Below are positions 1 to 10,000 of a DNA stretch of 64,000 nt, piece by piece (positions within the stretch are counted from its first letter, which is position 1; each line of letters opens with the position of its first letter). Below the pieces are notes generated by a model that saw only the letters and a program-made list of their open reading frames with translations, had not been told where the DNA came from and searched no databases. A program made the position numbers and the translations under genes. Source of the stretch: Sthenelais limicola (Eukaryota > Annelida > Polychaeta > Phyllodocida > Sigalionidae); the NCBI GenBank assembly GCA_942159475.1, contig OW804097.1, forward strand, positions 109,678,582 to 109,742,581, written 5' to 3'.

Positions 1-1120
1 GGGTTAGATGCTCTATTGCAGCTGAGCAAATCTGGGGTTCAAACCCGATACAATGCTGAGGAAGAAATGACGCGCTGGATATGCTATCTAGGGCCACCTC
101 CTCTTCTCCTACCAACTTTCTCAGGTGGTCAGCACCATATGGGACCGGAAAATACTTTAATCTATAGTGTAAAAATTGAATGCCTGAAACTGCCGGAATT
201 ACTGTCTGGTATATTAGCTCCTGTTCGCCGTCTAATAATAGTCGAACGTTCAGGTGTCTATAATACCAGCGGTTATCTTGTGGGGTGTAATGTTTCCCTT
301 CTTGTAATTTAGACAATATTTCTGATAAGTAGGCCAGTGGTAAAATCTGGTCTGTTAAGAATCCCCTTTCCAGCTGAATGCGCTGGCGATAAAATAATTC
401 GTTTTGACGGTGGTAATTTTCCACCGCCCTACTCACTCGCTGCAATAGAATATCCACTTCCCTTTTCATATGAATCCTGTGAATATCTTTACTGAAACCA
501 TTTAACTGTGTTAGAATGTCTGCCACTTGGCGGGAGATGTTACTTGCTGCAGCTTGGAGCTGCGCGATGTCCAAGCGGTTCTCTGTCATGTAGAGCCTTG
601 TCTGATTCAACACCGACAACATCTCTTCCTGGCAATGGGCCAATGCGCTCTCGCTAGCCTGAGCTTCTTGTACTGCAGACCTTAATTCGTTCACCTGTCC
701 TACAGTAGCGGTGCCAAACAAGGCCCGGCTTAGCGAGCCCACAAAATTGAATAGGCCTCTCTTCCTTCGGGTGTCTTGTTGGACTGGTGTTGGAATCTCT
801 GCCTGGAGGAAACCCATGTGCTCCTCCCAGGCACTGACATCTCCGTCTCCCACAACCTCCGCCTGTCTGAGTTCTCCAATTCGCCTTCTTAGGACGGAGA
901 CCCAAGCACTGACAGGAGGGGGCGTGGGGGGGTGTAGAACGATCACTGTTGTCCAAGTCGCGGTCAGGGCTCTGACCTCCCCTTCCTCATACACCAACAC
1001 CCCTTCCTCCTCAAACAAATCGCCATTAGCCATCATAGCCAGGGTGATTATGAGGAGGGACTGGAAGGTGTAGGTTGAGAGAAGTCCGTCACTGGTGGTG
1101 CCCCTGGGTCGAACTCCCAT
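1..1120 (-). CDS. env: Envelope-like fusion protein, F type (partial; continues beyond window)
   Basis: An open frame runs from an ATG at 1120 to the window edge, 373 residues without a stop. The ATG has a strong initiation context (ACC before, G after) and overlaps the end of pol by 73 nt. Residues 21-30 are hydrophobic and could be a signal peptide. Residues 118-121 are RRKR, a furin-type site, followed directly by GLFNFVGSLSRALFGT, which fits the fusion-peptide motif of baculovirus F proteins and errantivirus Env (Baculo_F family). A long helical, probably coiled-coil stretch follows, with a potential N-glycosylation site (NQT), then a segment with YYRHL and a cysteine pair near the edge. 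Family members are class I-like membrane fusion proteins. The C-terminal half, including any transmembrane anchor, is not in the window. A second possible start is the ATG-ATG pair at 1036, but it would lose the signal peptide. Expression from a spliced RNA is inferred from the family. Confidence 0.85.
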   Translation of the reverse strand, partial: MGVRPRGTTSDGLLSTYTFQSLLIITLAMMANGDLFEEEGVLVYEEGEVRALTATWTTVIVLHPPTPPPVSAWVSVLRRRIGELRQAEVVGDGDVSAWEEHMGFLQAEIPTPVQQDTRRKRGLFNFVGSLSRALFGTATVGQVNELRSAVQEAQASESALAHCQEEMLSVLNQTRLYMTENRLDIAQLQAAASNISRQVADILTQLNGFSKDIHRIHMKREVDILLQRVSRAVENYHRQNELFYRQRIQLERGFLTDQILPLAYLSEILSKLQEGKHYTPQDNRWYYRHLNVRLLLDGEQELIYQTVIPAVSGIQFLHYRLKYFPVPYGADHLRKLVGEEEVALDSISSASFLPQHCIGFEPQICSAAIEHLT

Positions 1121-4100
1121 GGTTGGGGCTGTGGTGGGGGTGACGGTGGGGGTGGGGGTGTAGGTGGTGGTGATGGTGGTGGCGATGGTGGGGGTATACA
1201 GGGCAGCTTCCTCGGCCTCTGCACGGGTGAAGTGGGCGTGGCTGGGTTTGGTGAGGAGTCAGGCCTTTCCCTCTTAGTAGAGCCTAGAGGGTGGAACACT
1301 TTGATCCTCTTTTCAGTGCATTCAGAGGTGGTGGTCAGGGCCTTGGGTTTAGGGCACTTGGTTGGGGTCTCTATCCTCCCTCTTTTTGCCCTTGACCTTG
1401 TAACAGGACCTGGTGGTGGTGTGCGCGGGGGAGCAGTCTCCACAGCAACGGCTGGTGGCAGGGGTCGGCGCAATGTAACTGGCTTAGGTGAAGCTAGTAC
1501 TAGCACCTTCTCCCTCGGCGGTCGCTGCTGGGGTGGGCGTGGCACTTGTTGTGGTTGAGGTGGGCGTGGCACTTGGTCCTCGTCCTCCACATGCATGTGC
1601 TCGTCCTCTGGTTGCTCTGCTCTCGCTTGGTCTTCCTGTTCTATCTGAATTGGAGGAGGCATGTTTGGTATGGGTAAATAAACAGTGTCGGGCACTGCCC
1701 TAGGCTGGGGTGGGGGAGGTGGTGGAACATGAACTTGTTGAGCTTTTTGGGCTTGTCTCCGAGCCTTATTTCTCTTTCCTTGACCCGCCCTCGGTTGCCT
1801 AGTTCTCAGTATATCCCATTCTATTTCCCCAGATACCATTTTTACCCTATCCCTATTTATACGCCTGCATTCACCCTGGGGTCCCCTCATAGTTAGGGTG
1901 GTACCCCTTATCCCCGTTATTACATAACCATGATCCCACTTGGGATCCAATGGAGCGCTGGTGCCTGATAGCACCACCACATGATCCCCTATTTTTAGAT
2001 CCTTTGCATTTGCTCTGGCCCTTAATCTCTCATAATTAGCCACTCTACTGGCCTCAGTGCGCTCAGCAGCTTCTCTGAACGCATCTGTTAAGGCCTGTAG
2101 GCGCTCACTGAGTACGGCATCTTCTGTTCCCTCTGGAGTGGGGAATATTTTAGAAAAGGGATATCTTGGATTGGTGCCAAAAGTTAAAAAATATGGTGTA
2201 AAACCAGTTACACAAGAAGTGGAGACTCTATGTGCCCAGAGGGTTGGACCTAAATGGCTCTCCCACTCTGCTGGTCTTGCATTGATGAATTTTCTTAGTA
2301 TATTTTTAAAAGTTTTGTTAAATCTTTCAATTTTACCATTTGTCTGGGGGTGAAAAGCTGTAGAATGCCTTACTTCAGTGCCTATGGATTTAAGGTACCC
2401 TTCCACTTGCTGGTTCATAAATTCGAGTCCCCGGTCGGTGATGAGCACCTCTGGGGGGCCATACCTAGGGACATATTCATTAGCCAGATAATCAGCAATG
2501 TTTTTAGCTGCTTTGGAGGGTATGGGTTTGACTTCTACCCAGCCAGTTGCGTGATCTATTACAGTCAAGATGTATCTATTACCTTTATCAGAGACTGGGA
2601 AGGGACCACAGAGATCCATTCCCAGTATCTGACCAGGATATTTTGCTATTGGCATCGCAGTAGGAGGTACACGCGCCCTACCCACTCTGTTTACAGCACA
2701 CCTAGCGCATCGGATTAAGACATTATAGGTATCTCTTCTCATGGTGGGCCATTTATAAGCCTCTTGGATCCTATCTAGGGTCTTCCTCATGCCCTGGTGG
2801 CCTACTTCAGTGTGGGCGCGCCTCACTACTCTATGCCTAGCTGAGGGTGGCAGAACCAGGCGGGGGTAGGCTGGCTTGCCTGGGGGAGGGGTGAGAGTAA
2901 AAAGCATGCCATCAATTATGGTGTAATCCCCCTCATCCTCCATCCCCTGTTGAAATTGTTCCAACTCCCTCTGTTCTAAACGTATTTTGTCTTTCTCGAG
3001 TTTATCAAATTCCCAAGGAATTTCATCTATCTCCTCCAAGGCACAGACTTCAAGCGAACTGAGAGTCGGCCCTTCCTTCTTGGGGTTTGTTTTTATTCGA
3101 GAAAGCATGTCTGCCCGGATATTGTTTGCCCCTTTTCTATATTCAATGGGAGCCCCAAACTCTGCTATTAATACCGCCCATCTTTGAATTTTGGTGTTTT
3201 TAACTTCTCCCACAAACAGAGACTTTAAAGGCTTGTGGTCCGTGTAAATTTTGAATTCGCTACCCTGTAGATAAGGTCTGAGCTTGTTTAAGGCATACAC
3301 GATTGCATAAGCTTCCTTTTCAATCGTAGCCCAATTGAGTTGTGGCCCAGAGAGTTGTTTAGAGATATACTGAACTGGCCTCTCTATGCCTTCACTATCA
3401 GACTGGACCAATATGGCCCCTATTGCGTAATCACACGCATCGCTATAGAGACGATAAGGCTTATCCAACTGGGGGTGCGCCATTACTCTATCTGAAGTTA
3501 GTAATTCCTTCAGAGTTTCAAATGAGCTTTGCTGCTCTTCCAACCATTCGAACCTGGCATACTTTTTGGTAAGTTTGACCAAAGGATGAGCTACCTTAGC
3601 ATAATCTGGGATACATTGACGGTAATACCCAGTCATTCCTAGGAAGGAGCGAATTCCGCTCACATCCTCTGGAGGTAGCATATCCCTGATAGCACTACAT
3701 TTATCTGGGTGGGAATTAATTCCATCTTTTGAAACTTGGTAGCCGAGGAGATCTACCTTCTCTTGTTTGAAAATACATTTACTCTTTTTGACTGTAATTC
3801 CGTATTCTTCTAATTTATCAAACACCAGAGCCAAATGGTGATCATGCTCCTCTTCAGATTTGGAATAGATTACAATATCATCTATGAAAGTCATGCAAAA
3901 TTTGCCAATAAATTCCGAAAACATTTTGTTCATGGCCCGTTGAAAGACGGCTGGTGCGTTAGTGAGTCCAAAAGGCATCCTACAGAATTGAAATAGGCCC
4001 CTATGACACACAAACGCTGTCTTTTCCATGCTATCCGGGTCCATCTCTACTTGCCAGTAGCCGCTTTTTAGGTCGATGGTGGAAAAGACAGTTGATCCTG

Positions 4101-4868
4101 CTAAACTGTCAAAAATATCTTGAATATTTGGAAGTGGATGAGCATCCTTTTTGCTTACAGAGTTTAGTTTTCTGAAGTCGACACAAGGTCTATTGCTCCC
4201 ATCTTTCTTTGGGACCAACAATATCGGGCTTCCCCATGCTGAGCTGCTGGGTTCTATTACTCCCAGCTCCAGCATTTCATCTAATTCTTTGTCTACAAGT
4301 TTTCTCTTGGCCAGGGGCAAACAATAGGGGCGTTGATTAATTGGGCGCGCATTTCCAGTATCTATGTGCATTTTCACATCTTTAAAGGTACCTAATTTTC
4401 CCTGCTTTCCTATGCCAAACACAGCGGGGTATTTTTCTTCCCATGCTTCTGCCTCTGTGTGGATAGAGGCGAATTCTTGATCTGCACTACCCACTTGTTG
4501 CCTTCTGTAACTTTTTCCTTCCAAAATTACCTTTCTTTTTCTGAAGCTAATTTGGGCATCTAATATAAATAAGGCATCATCCCCCAGAAGCAGTTCATGG
4601 TGAAGTCTTCTTACAATATAAACTGGAAATGAGCTACCCCCCAAGTTAACTATCGCCTGCCCTTCAGTTTTGAGATCATGACCAGAGAGTGATTTAAGAG
4701 ATTCCCCCTTTGTCAATACGAGAGGCCGATGATGGGTTTTGCAAAAGGCTCTCCATACATCCTCTCGCATTAGACTCCTTGATGCGCCGGTATCAATGAG
4801 TGCACGCATCTCCATCCCCGCCACTGAGATGGAGAGGCAGAACCTCTCATCCGGCGTTTCTATTCCCC
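1048..4868 (-). CDS. pol: Pol polyprotein: protease, reverse transcriptase, RNase H, integrase
   Basis: About 1,270 residues in the -1 frame relative to gag, with no internal stop. Numbering from the GTG at 4824, the aspartic protease motif LIDTGAS lies at residues 9-15. Reverse transcriptase covers about 165-360, with FIDD at 313-316. RNase H follows, with D462 in YSDACD and D529 in YTDH. The integrase zinc finger uses H671, H676, C706 and C709; the catalytic triad is D737, D797 and E833, with 35 residues between the last two. A GPY/F-like module sits near 958-995. The last 250 or so residues form a proline-rich, low-complexity tail that overlaps the env start. All catalytic residues are present. 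The protein most likely arises as a Gag-Pol fusion by -1 frameshifting, as no good ATG precedes the protease. Domain order identifies Ty3/gypsy (Metaviridae). Confidence 0.95.
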
Positions 4869-6038
4869 CTGGTTAACATATTTGGCTGGCTTTTGAGTGG
4901 TAGAGGCCATCTGCATGGCCGCCACCACTGCAGCCTGTACATGTGCATAGCGGTGGGAACATTCTCTTGCGAAGTGTCCCTCCTCCCCACACTCATAACA
5001 GACATTTTTACCCCTAAACCTCTTCCCTTCTCCCTGCTTATTTTTTTCCGGTCCTGGATTATCATTTCCCTTCCCCTTCCCTTTCCCTGGGTGGTTTACT
5101 ACCTGAGAACTGGCAATCGGGGGTGGGGGATAGGACGTGTTGAAATATGGGGGATACATAGGCAACATGGGTGTCTGAAAGGGGTACTGGGGTGCTGCAC
5201 CTGATTGGGGAACGATCACTGTGGGGTTGGATGGTTTCCCCGTCTCCATCCTCTCTACTAATTTCGTAAGGTAATTCACCTTAGACTCCAAATCAGCTAT
5301 CAGCTTCCAATCTGAAGCATCTGTAGGATTTGGCCCAGAAGGGGCCACTCTCTTAGGGAGGATAGCCCCAATTTCCATTGGTTCATCCTTCCTATCCCCT
5401 CTGGTAGGTTGCCCTGCCAGAGCGAAGGTGTGAGCCGCAGCTGAGGCTTGTCTTATTGCCTCAGCCAGGGTATCAGGGCGAGCAGCAAATACGTCATGAC
5501 GTATTTGCTCATCCCTGAGTCCCAACACAAAATTCCTGACCAACGTCTCTTGGACTATCTCGTGGTCCAGGTTATCCACGCTGTAAGCCCTCTGAGACGC
5601 TAGCTGGAACTTGCGTCCGTATTGCTTCGCATCCTCATATGGGAGCTGATAGAGATCGGTGAGCCTTGCTCGCAGCTGCTGTTCCTCCTCTTCATTCATG
5701 AAGAGGCGGAAAATCTCAGCCCTCGCCAGATCCCATGTCCTATTGGCCGGTACCTGTAGGAATCCTGCCACGCACCTCGCTAGAGGCCCGCTGGCAAGAG
5801 TTCCCAAAAGCTCTAGAGTGAGCGTATCATTCGCTACACAGTAGGCCTTTGCCCTGCTTATCCCATCTAGCCACTCTCTCAAAGTGTCCTTATTGGACCC
5901 ATCATTTACTCCTAGCATGGCGCCATGGCGTTCCATGCGCCTTCTGACCTCTTTAATAGCTGCAAACCTGGCCCTCCTTTGACCCTCGTCAAGCATGGCC
6001 AAGTCCGCGGCATTGAGATCCCAATTGATGTCCGCCAT
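4860..6038 (-). CDS. gag: Gag structural protein with CCHC zinc knuckle
   Basis: 392 residues from an ATG in a strong context (A at -3, G at +4) to the TAG at 4862-4860. The middle (about residues 40-210) is a helical capsid-like region of the retrotransposon Gag type. The C-terminal part is rich in proline, glycine and lysine and contains a single CX2CX4HX4C knuckle, with C347, C350, H355 and C360, which in this family binds genomic RNA. The product would form the particle core in the cytoplasm. It is followed directly by pol in the -1 frame, and the stop codon lies just after a run of five G. No break is seen. Confidence 0.93.
   Translation of the reverse strand: MADINWDLNAADLAMLDEGQRRARFAAIKEVRRRMERHGAMLGVNDGSNKDTLREWLDGISRAKAYCVANDTLTLELLGTLASGPLARCVAGFLQVPANRTWDLARAEIFRLFMNEEEEQQLRARLTDLYQLPYEDAKQYGRKFQLASQRAYSVDNLDHEIVQETLVRNFVLGLRDEQIRHDVFAARPDTLAEAIRQASAAAHTFALAGQPTRGDRKDEPMEIGAILPKRVAPSGPNPTDASDWKLIADLESKVNYLTKLVERMETGKPSNPTVIVPQSGAAPQYPFQTPMLPMYPPYFNTSYPPPPIASSQVVNHPGKGKGKGNDNPGPEKNKQGEGKRFRGKNVCYECGEEGHFARECSHRYAHVQAAVVAAMQMASTTQKPAKYVNQGE
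4863..4869 (-). other. Probable -1 ribosomal frameshift site between gag and pol
   Basis: On the minus strand the last gag codons before TAG contain GGGGGAA. Gag is read as CAG GGG GAA TAG, while the pol frame opens only just upstream (a TAA ends it at 4875-4873) and is read as GGG GGA ATA. A one-base backward slip on the G run would bypass the gag stop and enter pol. The heptamer is not the classical X XXY YYZ form, so this is an inference from frame layout. Confidence 0.6.
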
Positions 6039-6377
6039 GTTTTATACTTTGATGAGAGAGAGAGTAAAGAAAAAAAAAGAAAACTAGATGGCACAAGGTA
6101 CAGAGTTATAACCAACAGAACCCAGAACCTAGCAAAGTTTTTACCCCGAACATTGCTCACCCACTCTCCTTGTATTATGAGTGTTTGAGTGTGATCATTC
6201 TCCCAACCCTATACAGTGGCCCAGATCCACCCTCCATACATCCCATAAGTATAATTTATAAGCTCAATCAGAGTTTTAGAGTTCCACTCACCTACTCTTC
6301 CAGCTCATCCTGCCTCTCCTAGGCTATGTCTCACTTCCAGTCAGAAGATTGGGTTGTTGCTCAACTTAGCAACAAGT

Positions 6378-6395
6378 CCCAGAAGTGGTTCGCCA
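6378..6395 (-). other. Primer-binding site of the gypsy element
   Basis: On the minus strand the sequence begins TGGCGAACCACTTCTGGG, one base after the CA end of the LTR. It starts with TGG, complementary to the CCA tail of a tRNA, at the position expected for minus-strand priming. I could not assign the tRNA species by eye. Confidence 0.65.
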
Positions 6396-6396
6396 G

Positions 6397-6967
6397 TGTA
6401 AAGAAGACTAAGGGTTTTTAGCCCATAGGTTCAGTAAGATGAAGAAGTGAGACAAGAAGTCCGAGGTTGTAGTTCGTCTGGATTCGGCCTAGGCGGTGGT
6501 GACTCAGCGAGTACCTAGGTCCGAGTAGTCACTTTATTTTATACTCCAAAATCATGAATAATTCATACAATCAAACCCAGGAAATATTCCACTGGCTCTT
6601 CCCCTTCCCTCTAATTGGTTGAGGGAGAGAGGATCTTCCTTGCCCACACGCCGACCTCTGCTCCCCAGGCAGAGACCATAAATGGAGTGCATGCAAGTTG
6701 GATCCCTCTCCTCAGCCTTCCCCCTCCCACCCCTTACTCATAGATCCCATGGCTCGTGCCGGCCCCCCCTCCCTCTTAGCCCTTCCCCCCTCTTGATAAA
6801 CCCAGAGCAGTGTATAAGTAATTAGGTCGGGCTGGGGGAGGTGGGGTGAGCCCTGAGTGGCTCATCTCCCCCTCCCTCCTGGCCAGGCCATGTGTGGCGT
6901 GCATGCCCCGACCATGATCAGGGCTAAATAGGTCGGATCTTGGATCTAAAGATTCCAATTCTTTACA
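6397..6967 (-). repeat. 5' LTR of the gypsy element (571 bp)
   Basis: The boundaries are set by short terminal inverted repeats: the plus strand begins TGTAAAGAA at 6397 and ends TTCTTTACA at 6967, a perfect 9-bp match starting with TG and ending with CA. The primer-binding site begins one base beyond the inner edge. On the minus strand a TATAAAATAAA block at 6543-6533 could serve as both TATA box and polyadenylation signal. The paired LTR is outside the window, so the ends cannot be confirmed by comparison. Confidence 0.85.
6533..6543 (-). promoter_or_regulatory. Overlapping TATA box and AATAAA signal in the LTR
   Basis: The minus strand reads TATAAAATAAA. TATAAAA fits a core promoter and AATAAA fits a poly(A) signal. 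If both are used, the R region would start about 25-30 nt downstream and be short. The role is inferred from position alone. Confidence 0.5.
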
Positions 6968-7031
6968 ATGTACCAATCTTTCTACCAGACTAATTCAGAG
7001 TTATATCAAGAAGTAAGAGAAAAAACGAAGG

Positions 7032-10000
7032 ATGGCATATTCAGGATGGCAAAATGACGGACACAAGGAAAATTCTGGATTCAATACGCAATACAGCGCA
7101 TGGGATAACACTGGTGATGCTGGAGGGTATACTGGTCCAGGTTATCCAACGGGTAACATCCCCTCCAATGCCCCGCCCCCAGATTATGATTGGGCGACAG
7201 AACATACATCTGCAGGTTACGACCCTCCTATAGCAGGTTATCCACCCAATACATCTGCAGGTTATGGGCCGCCTATTGCAGGTTATCCACCCAATACATC
7301 TGCAGGTTATGGGCCGCCTATTGCAGGTTATACACCCAAGTATCCAGATTCTCATGTAAATGTTCCCATGGAAACACAACATGGCTACCCAGGAGGAGGG
7401 GAATTATGTAATCCAGCGGTTGATGGTGGACATGTGCCAATGGAGGAGGAGGAGGATCCGCTGGCAAAAATGAACGAGGCTATAATAAGAAAAGGTGAGA
7501 ATTTAAAAATTTAAATAATAATAATTTAAAACCATTTTTTTGTAATATGGAACGCCATAGGTTATAGTATATTATTACAGGTTATTTGCTGCTACACTCG
7601 CCATTAATTTCCATCGAATTGTCACTATTTATTAGCCTATACACCTACCAAATATTAACGCCCCAACGCCAATTAATAGAAATCTCACTTTCGGCTGTTG
7701 CAATATTTACCGTTTTACGAGTCTACCTACTAATTGGCATTGATTTCTCTGTGATAGGATTCATCCGCAAAGTGTTTGGCATCTTGGCCATACAACTCAT
7801 CGTGACGTTTGGAATTATGTCCATTTTTGTGTTCAGGTAAGCATTTTATCATTATATATATATGCCCATTCCACTCGAGACGCATACGAATATTAAATAT
7901 TCGTTTTTTAAAAGAGTTTCTTGTTTATTTGTTTATCTTTAATTTCAGTAAGCTCACAATTTACATTGCTATTCTCAGCTTTTAATTATAAGTTACGTGG
8001 AAAATAATAGAAACTACCAGAGTGTTATAAGATCAAATTAGCAATGTATTATAGTAATGTCTGAAATAAAGGCATCTCCAGCTGTGTTCTATTTATTTCT
8101 TGTACTTCCATCTTGAGCTTGTTTCGCTTCATTTGGCATTTGTATGCAACAGAGATTTTCAATTTTGTGTTTTGGGGGCCATAGTTTTTATATTTCTGCG
8201 TTTTAAGTCGTCTGTTATCTAGATTATTAGGTGAGAGGTAACTTCTATATTATTTTGCCCTTCTCTTAAAGAGAGGCAGGATGTTAAGAGATTGGTGCCC
8301 ATCATCAATGTTATCATATTTACTTTTGTCAAGAATGATATAAAGTGCTGAGTTTTGTAGTAATTAGAGTTTTTCTAGTAAATATTTTGGTCCTGTATAA
8401 ATGAAGTCGCAGTAATCGAATGATATATATGTCCTTTACATTATCCCTTGTTAGCAAAATTGTGTTGCTGCGTTAATAATATTAAATTTTTAAGGTGCAT
8501 AAAATGGAGTTGGGATGTAGGGATGAATGGAGGAAACGGGTATTTTTCATGGATACATGAACAACAAGTTATCTTTTTTATCAATTATTTCAGTGAGGAT
8601 GCCAAAGAATTTATTCAAGACAACCTCTGGATTCTGGTTGCTTCCTAGTACGTATTCTTCAATTATCTCATTTTGGGTGGGTATGAGAGATGATGGAATT
8701 AGGGGTAAAAGAAATTATCCTATTCACTAGAATGTAGAAATAATGCCAATAGAAGGTGTGTGAGTGTGGGTTGGTTGGTTATATCTATCACATGTAATAT
8801 ATTGTAGAACTTTGGCCAAAATATGTTATTAATACTTATTGGTCATATTGGGAATTTTTTCAAAATTCAAATCACCAATTAGTCGGTTGTTTTTCATGCA
8901 TTGCCACTGAGTCCCAATTTACAAATCGAGACACTTAGACAAGTAATATAGTTAGTGTTCACATATAGTCCATCATTGCACAGACCACTGAGTTATAGAT
9001 CAACATCGTCTGCTTCACAGATCTATACACAACAAGATTGTGAAATTGTCGAGAATAAACACTTTAAAGAAATAGTATACTATATAATCCCTGGACCACA
9101 AGACAATTGGCGCCTTCTGTAGTGTTAAAGGATTTTGTTTGAAGAATTTCATTCCACTTGGGGGCTGTTCATCAAGACAGTATTTCAATTCCAAAGGTGC
9201 GAACATATATATATAATAGTTTAGATGATGATAAGTGATAACCCATACAAGCTATACCATCTCCCCTTTCAGTATTACAGTCTTCGTGTTAATTATAGTC
9301 TTGGCCTGTGTTGAGAAAGTCAGGAGGCAATTTCCAGCCAACCTAATCTGTCTCGGAATTTTTGTGAGTATGCACGTTTTCATCTTCTTAACAATATTTA
9401 TGTTCTGGCCTACTGGCATTAACAGATGATACATGCAGCTCTTTTTCTGATTTTGACCCGATAATAGGAATTAATTAAAATTTAAAACATCTAGTATATG
9501 ATAGCAGGCTAGGTTTTGTTTAAAGAAATTGCATTAAATCTATAATTGAAGGTGTTACCAACAAATTAGCGGTATCTAGATCTTTCTGAAATCTAATGAT
9601 GTTGTTTGTTTCGTTTCCCATTTTCTCCAGTCTTTCTATATTTGATCAACACAAAACAGGAGAATCCCTGAACAAGGTTCTCAGTTTATTGTGAACCGGC
9701 CGTTTTGATGCCATAATATAATGACTGTCTGTACTTGAAGTTTAAATAAACGGTAGATATGTGAAGGTTTCCCCCACCAAATAACAATATATCTAGAAAC
9801 CTTGGCATGGTGGAACCCCCCACCCACCCACCCAAGTATTACTTTTGACAACACCTACATGAAATAATGATTGACTCTGGCTGATTTTCCTTTACTTTCA
9901 ACAGACATTAGCAATGTCGTGGATGTTGGCATCTACAGCAAGGTAAGTATTTTTTATTTCATTCAGGCCGATATAATATTTAATACATTACAAAATAACG

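Larger units (their letters stand above)
1..6967 (-). mobile_element. Ty3/gypsy LTR retroelement with gag, pol and env (left part cut by window edge)
   Basis: Read on the minus strand the order is 5' LTR (6967-6397), primer-binding site, about 340 nt of leader, gag, pol in the -1 frame, then an env-like ORF that leaves the window at position 1. All three frames are open, which suggests a young insertion. The integrase lies after RNase H, as in Ty3/gypsy and unlike Ty1/copia. Env has F-type features, as in errantiviruses (insect gypsy group). The 3' LTR lies outside the window, so LTR-LTR divergence and the target-site duplication cannot be read. The coding part is richer in GC than the flanking host DNA. 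Confidence 0.95.

Noticed and set aside
10..60. GGGGTTCAAACCCGAT resembling a tRNA B box
   Set aside because: It lies inside the open env frame and has no A box or acceptor stem around it.
711..1703. Plus-strand open frames (Ser/Thr/Val/Gly-rich)
   Set aside because: They are antisense to pol and env, whose motifs are clear; their composition mirrors the Pro-rich Pol tail.
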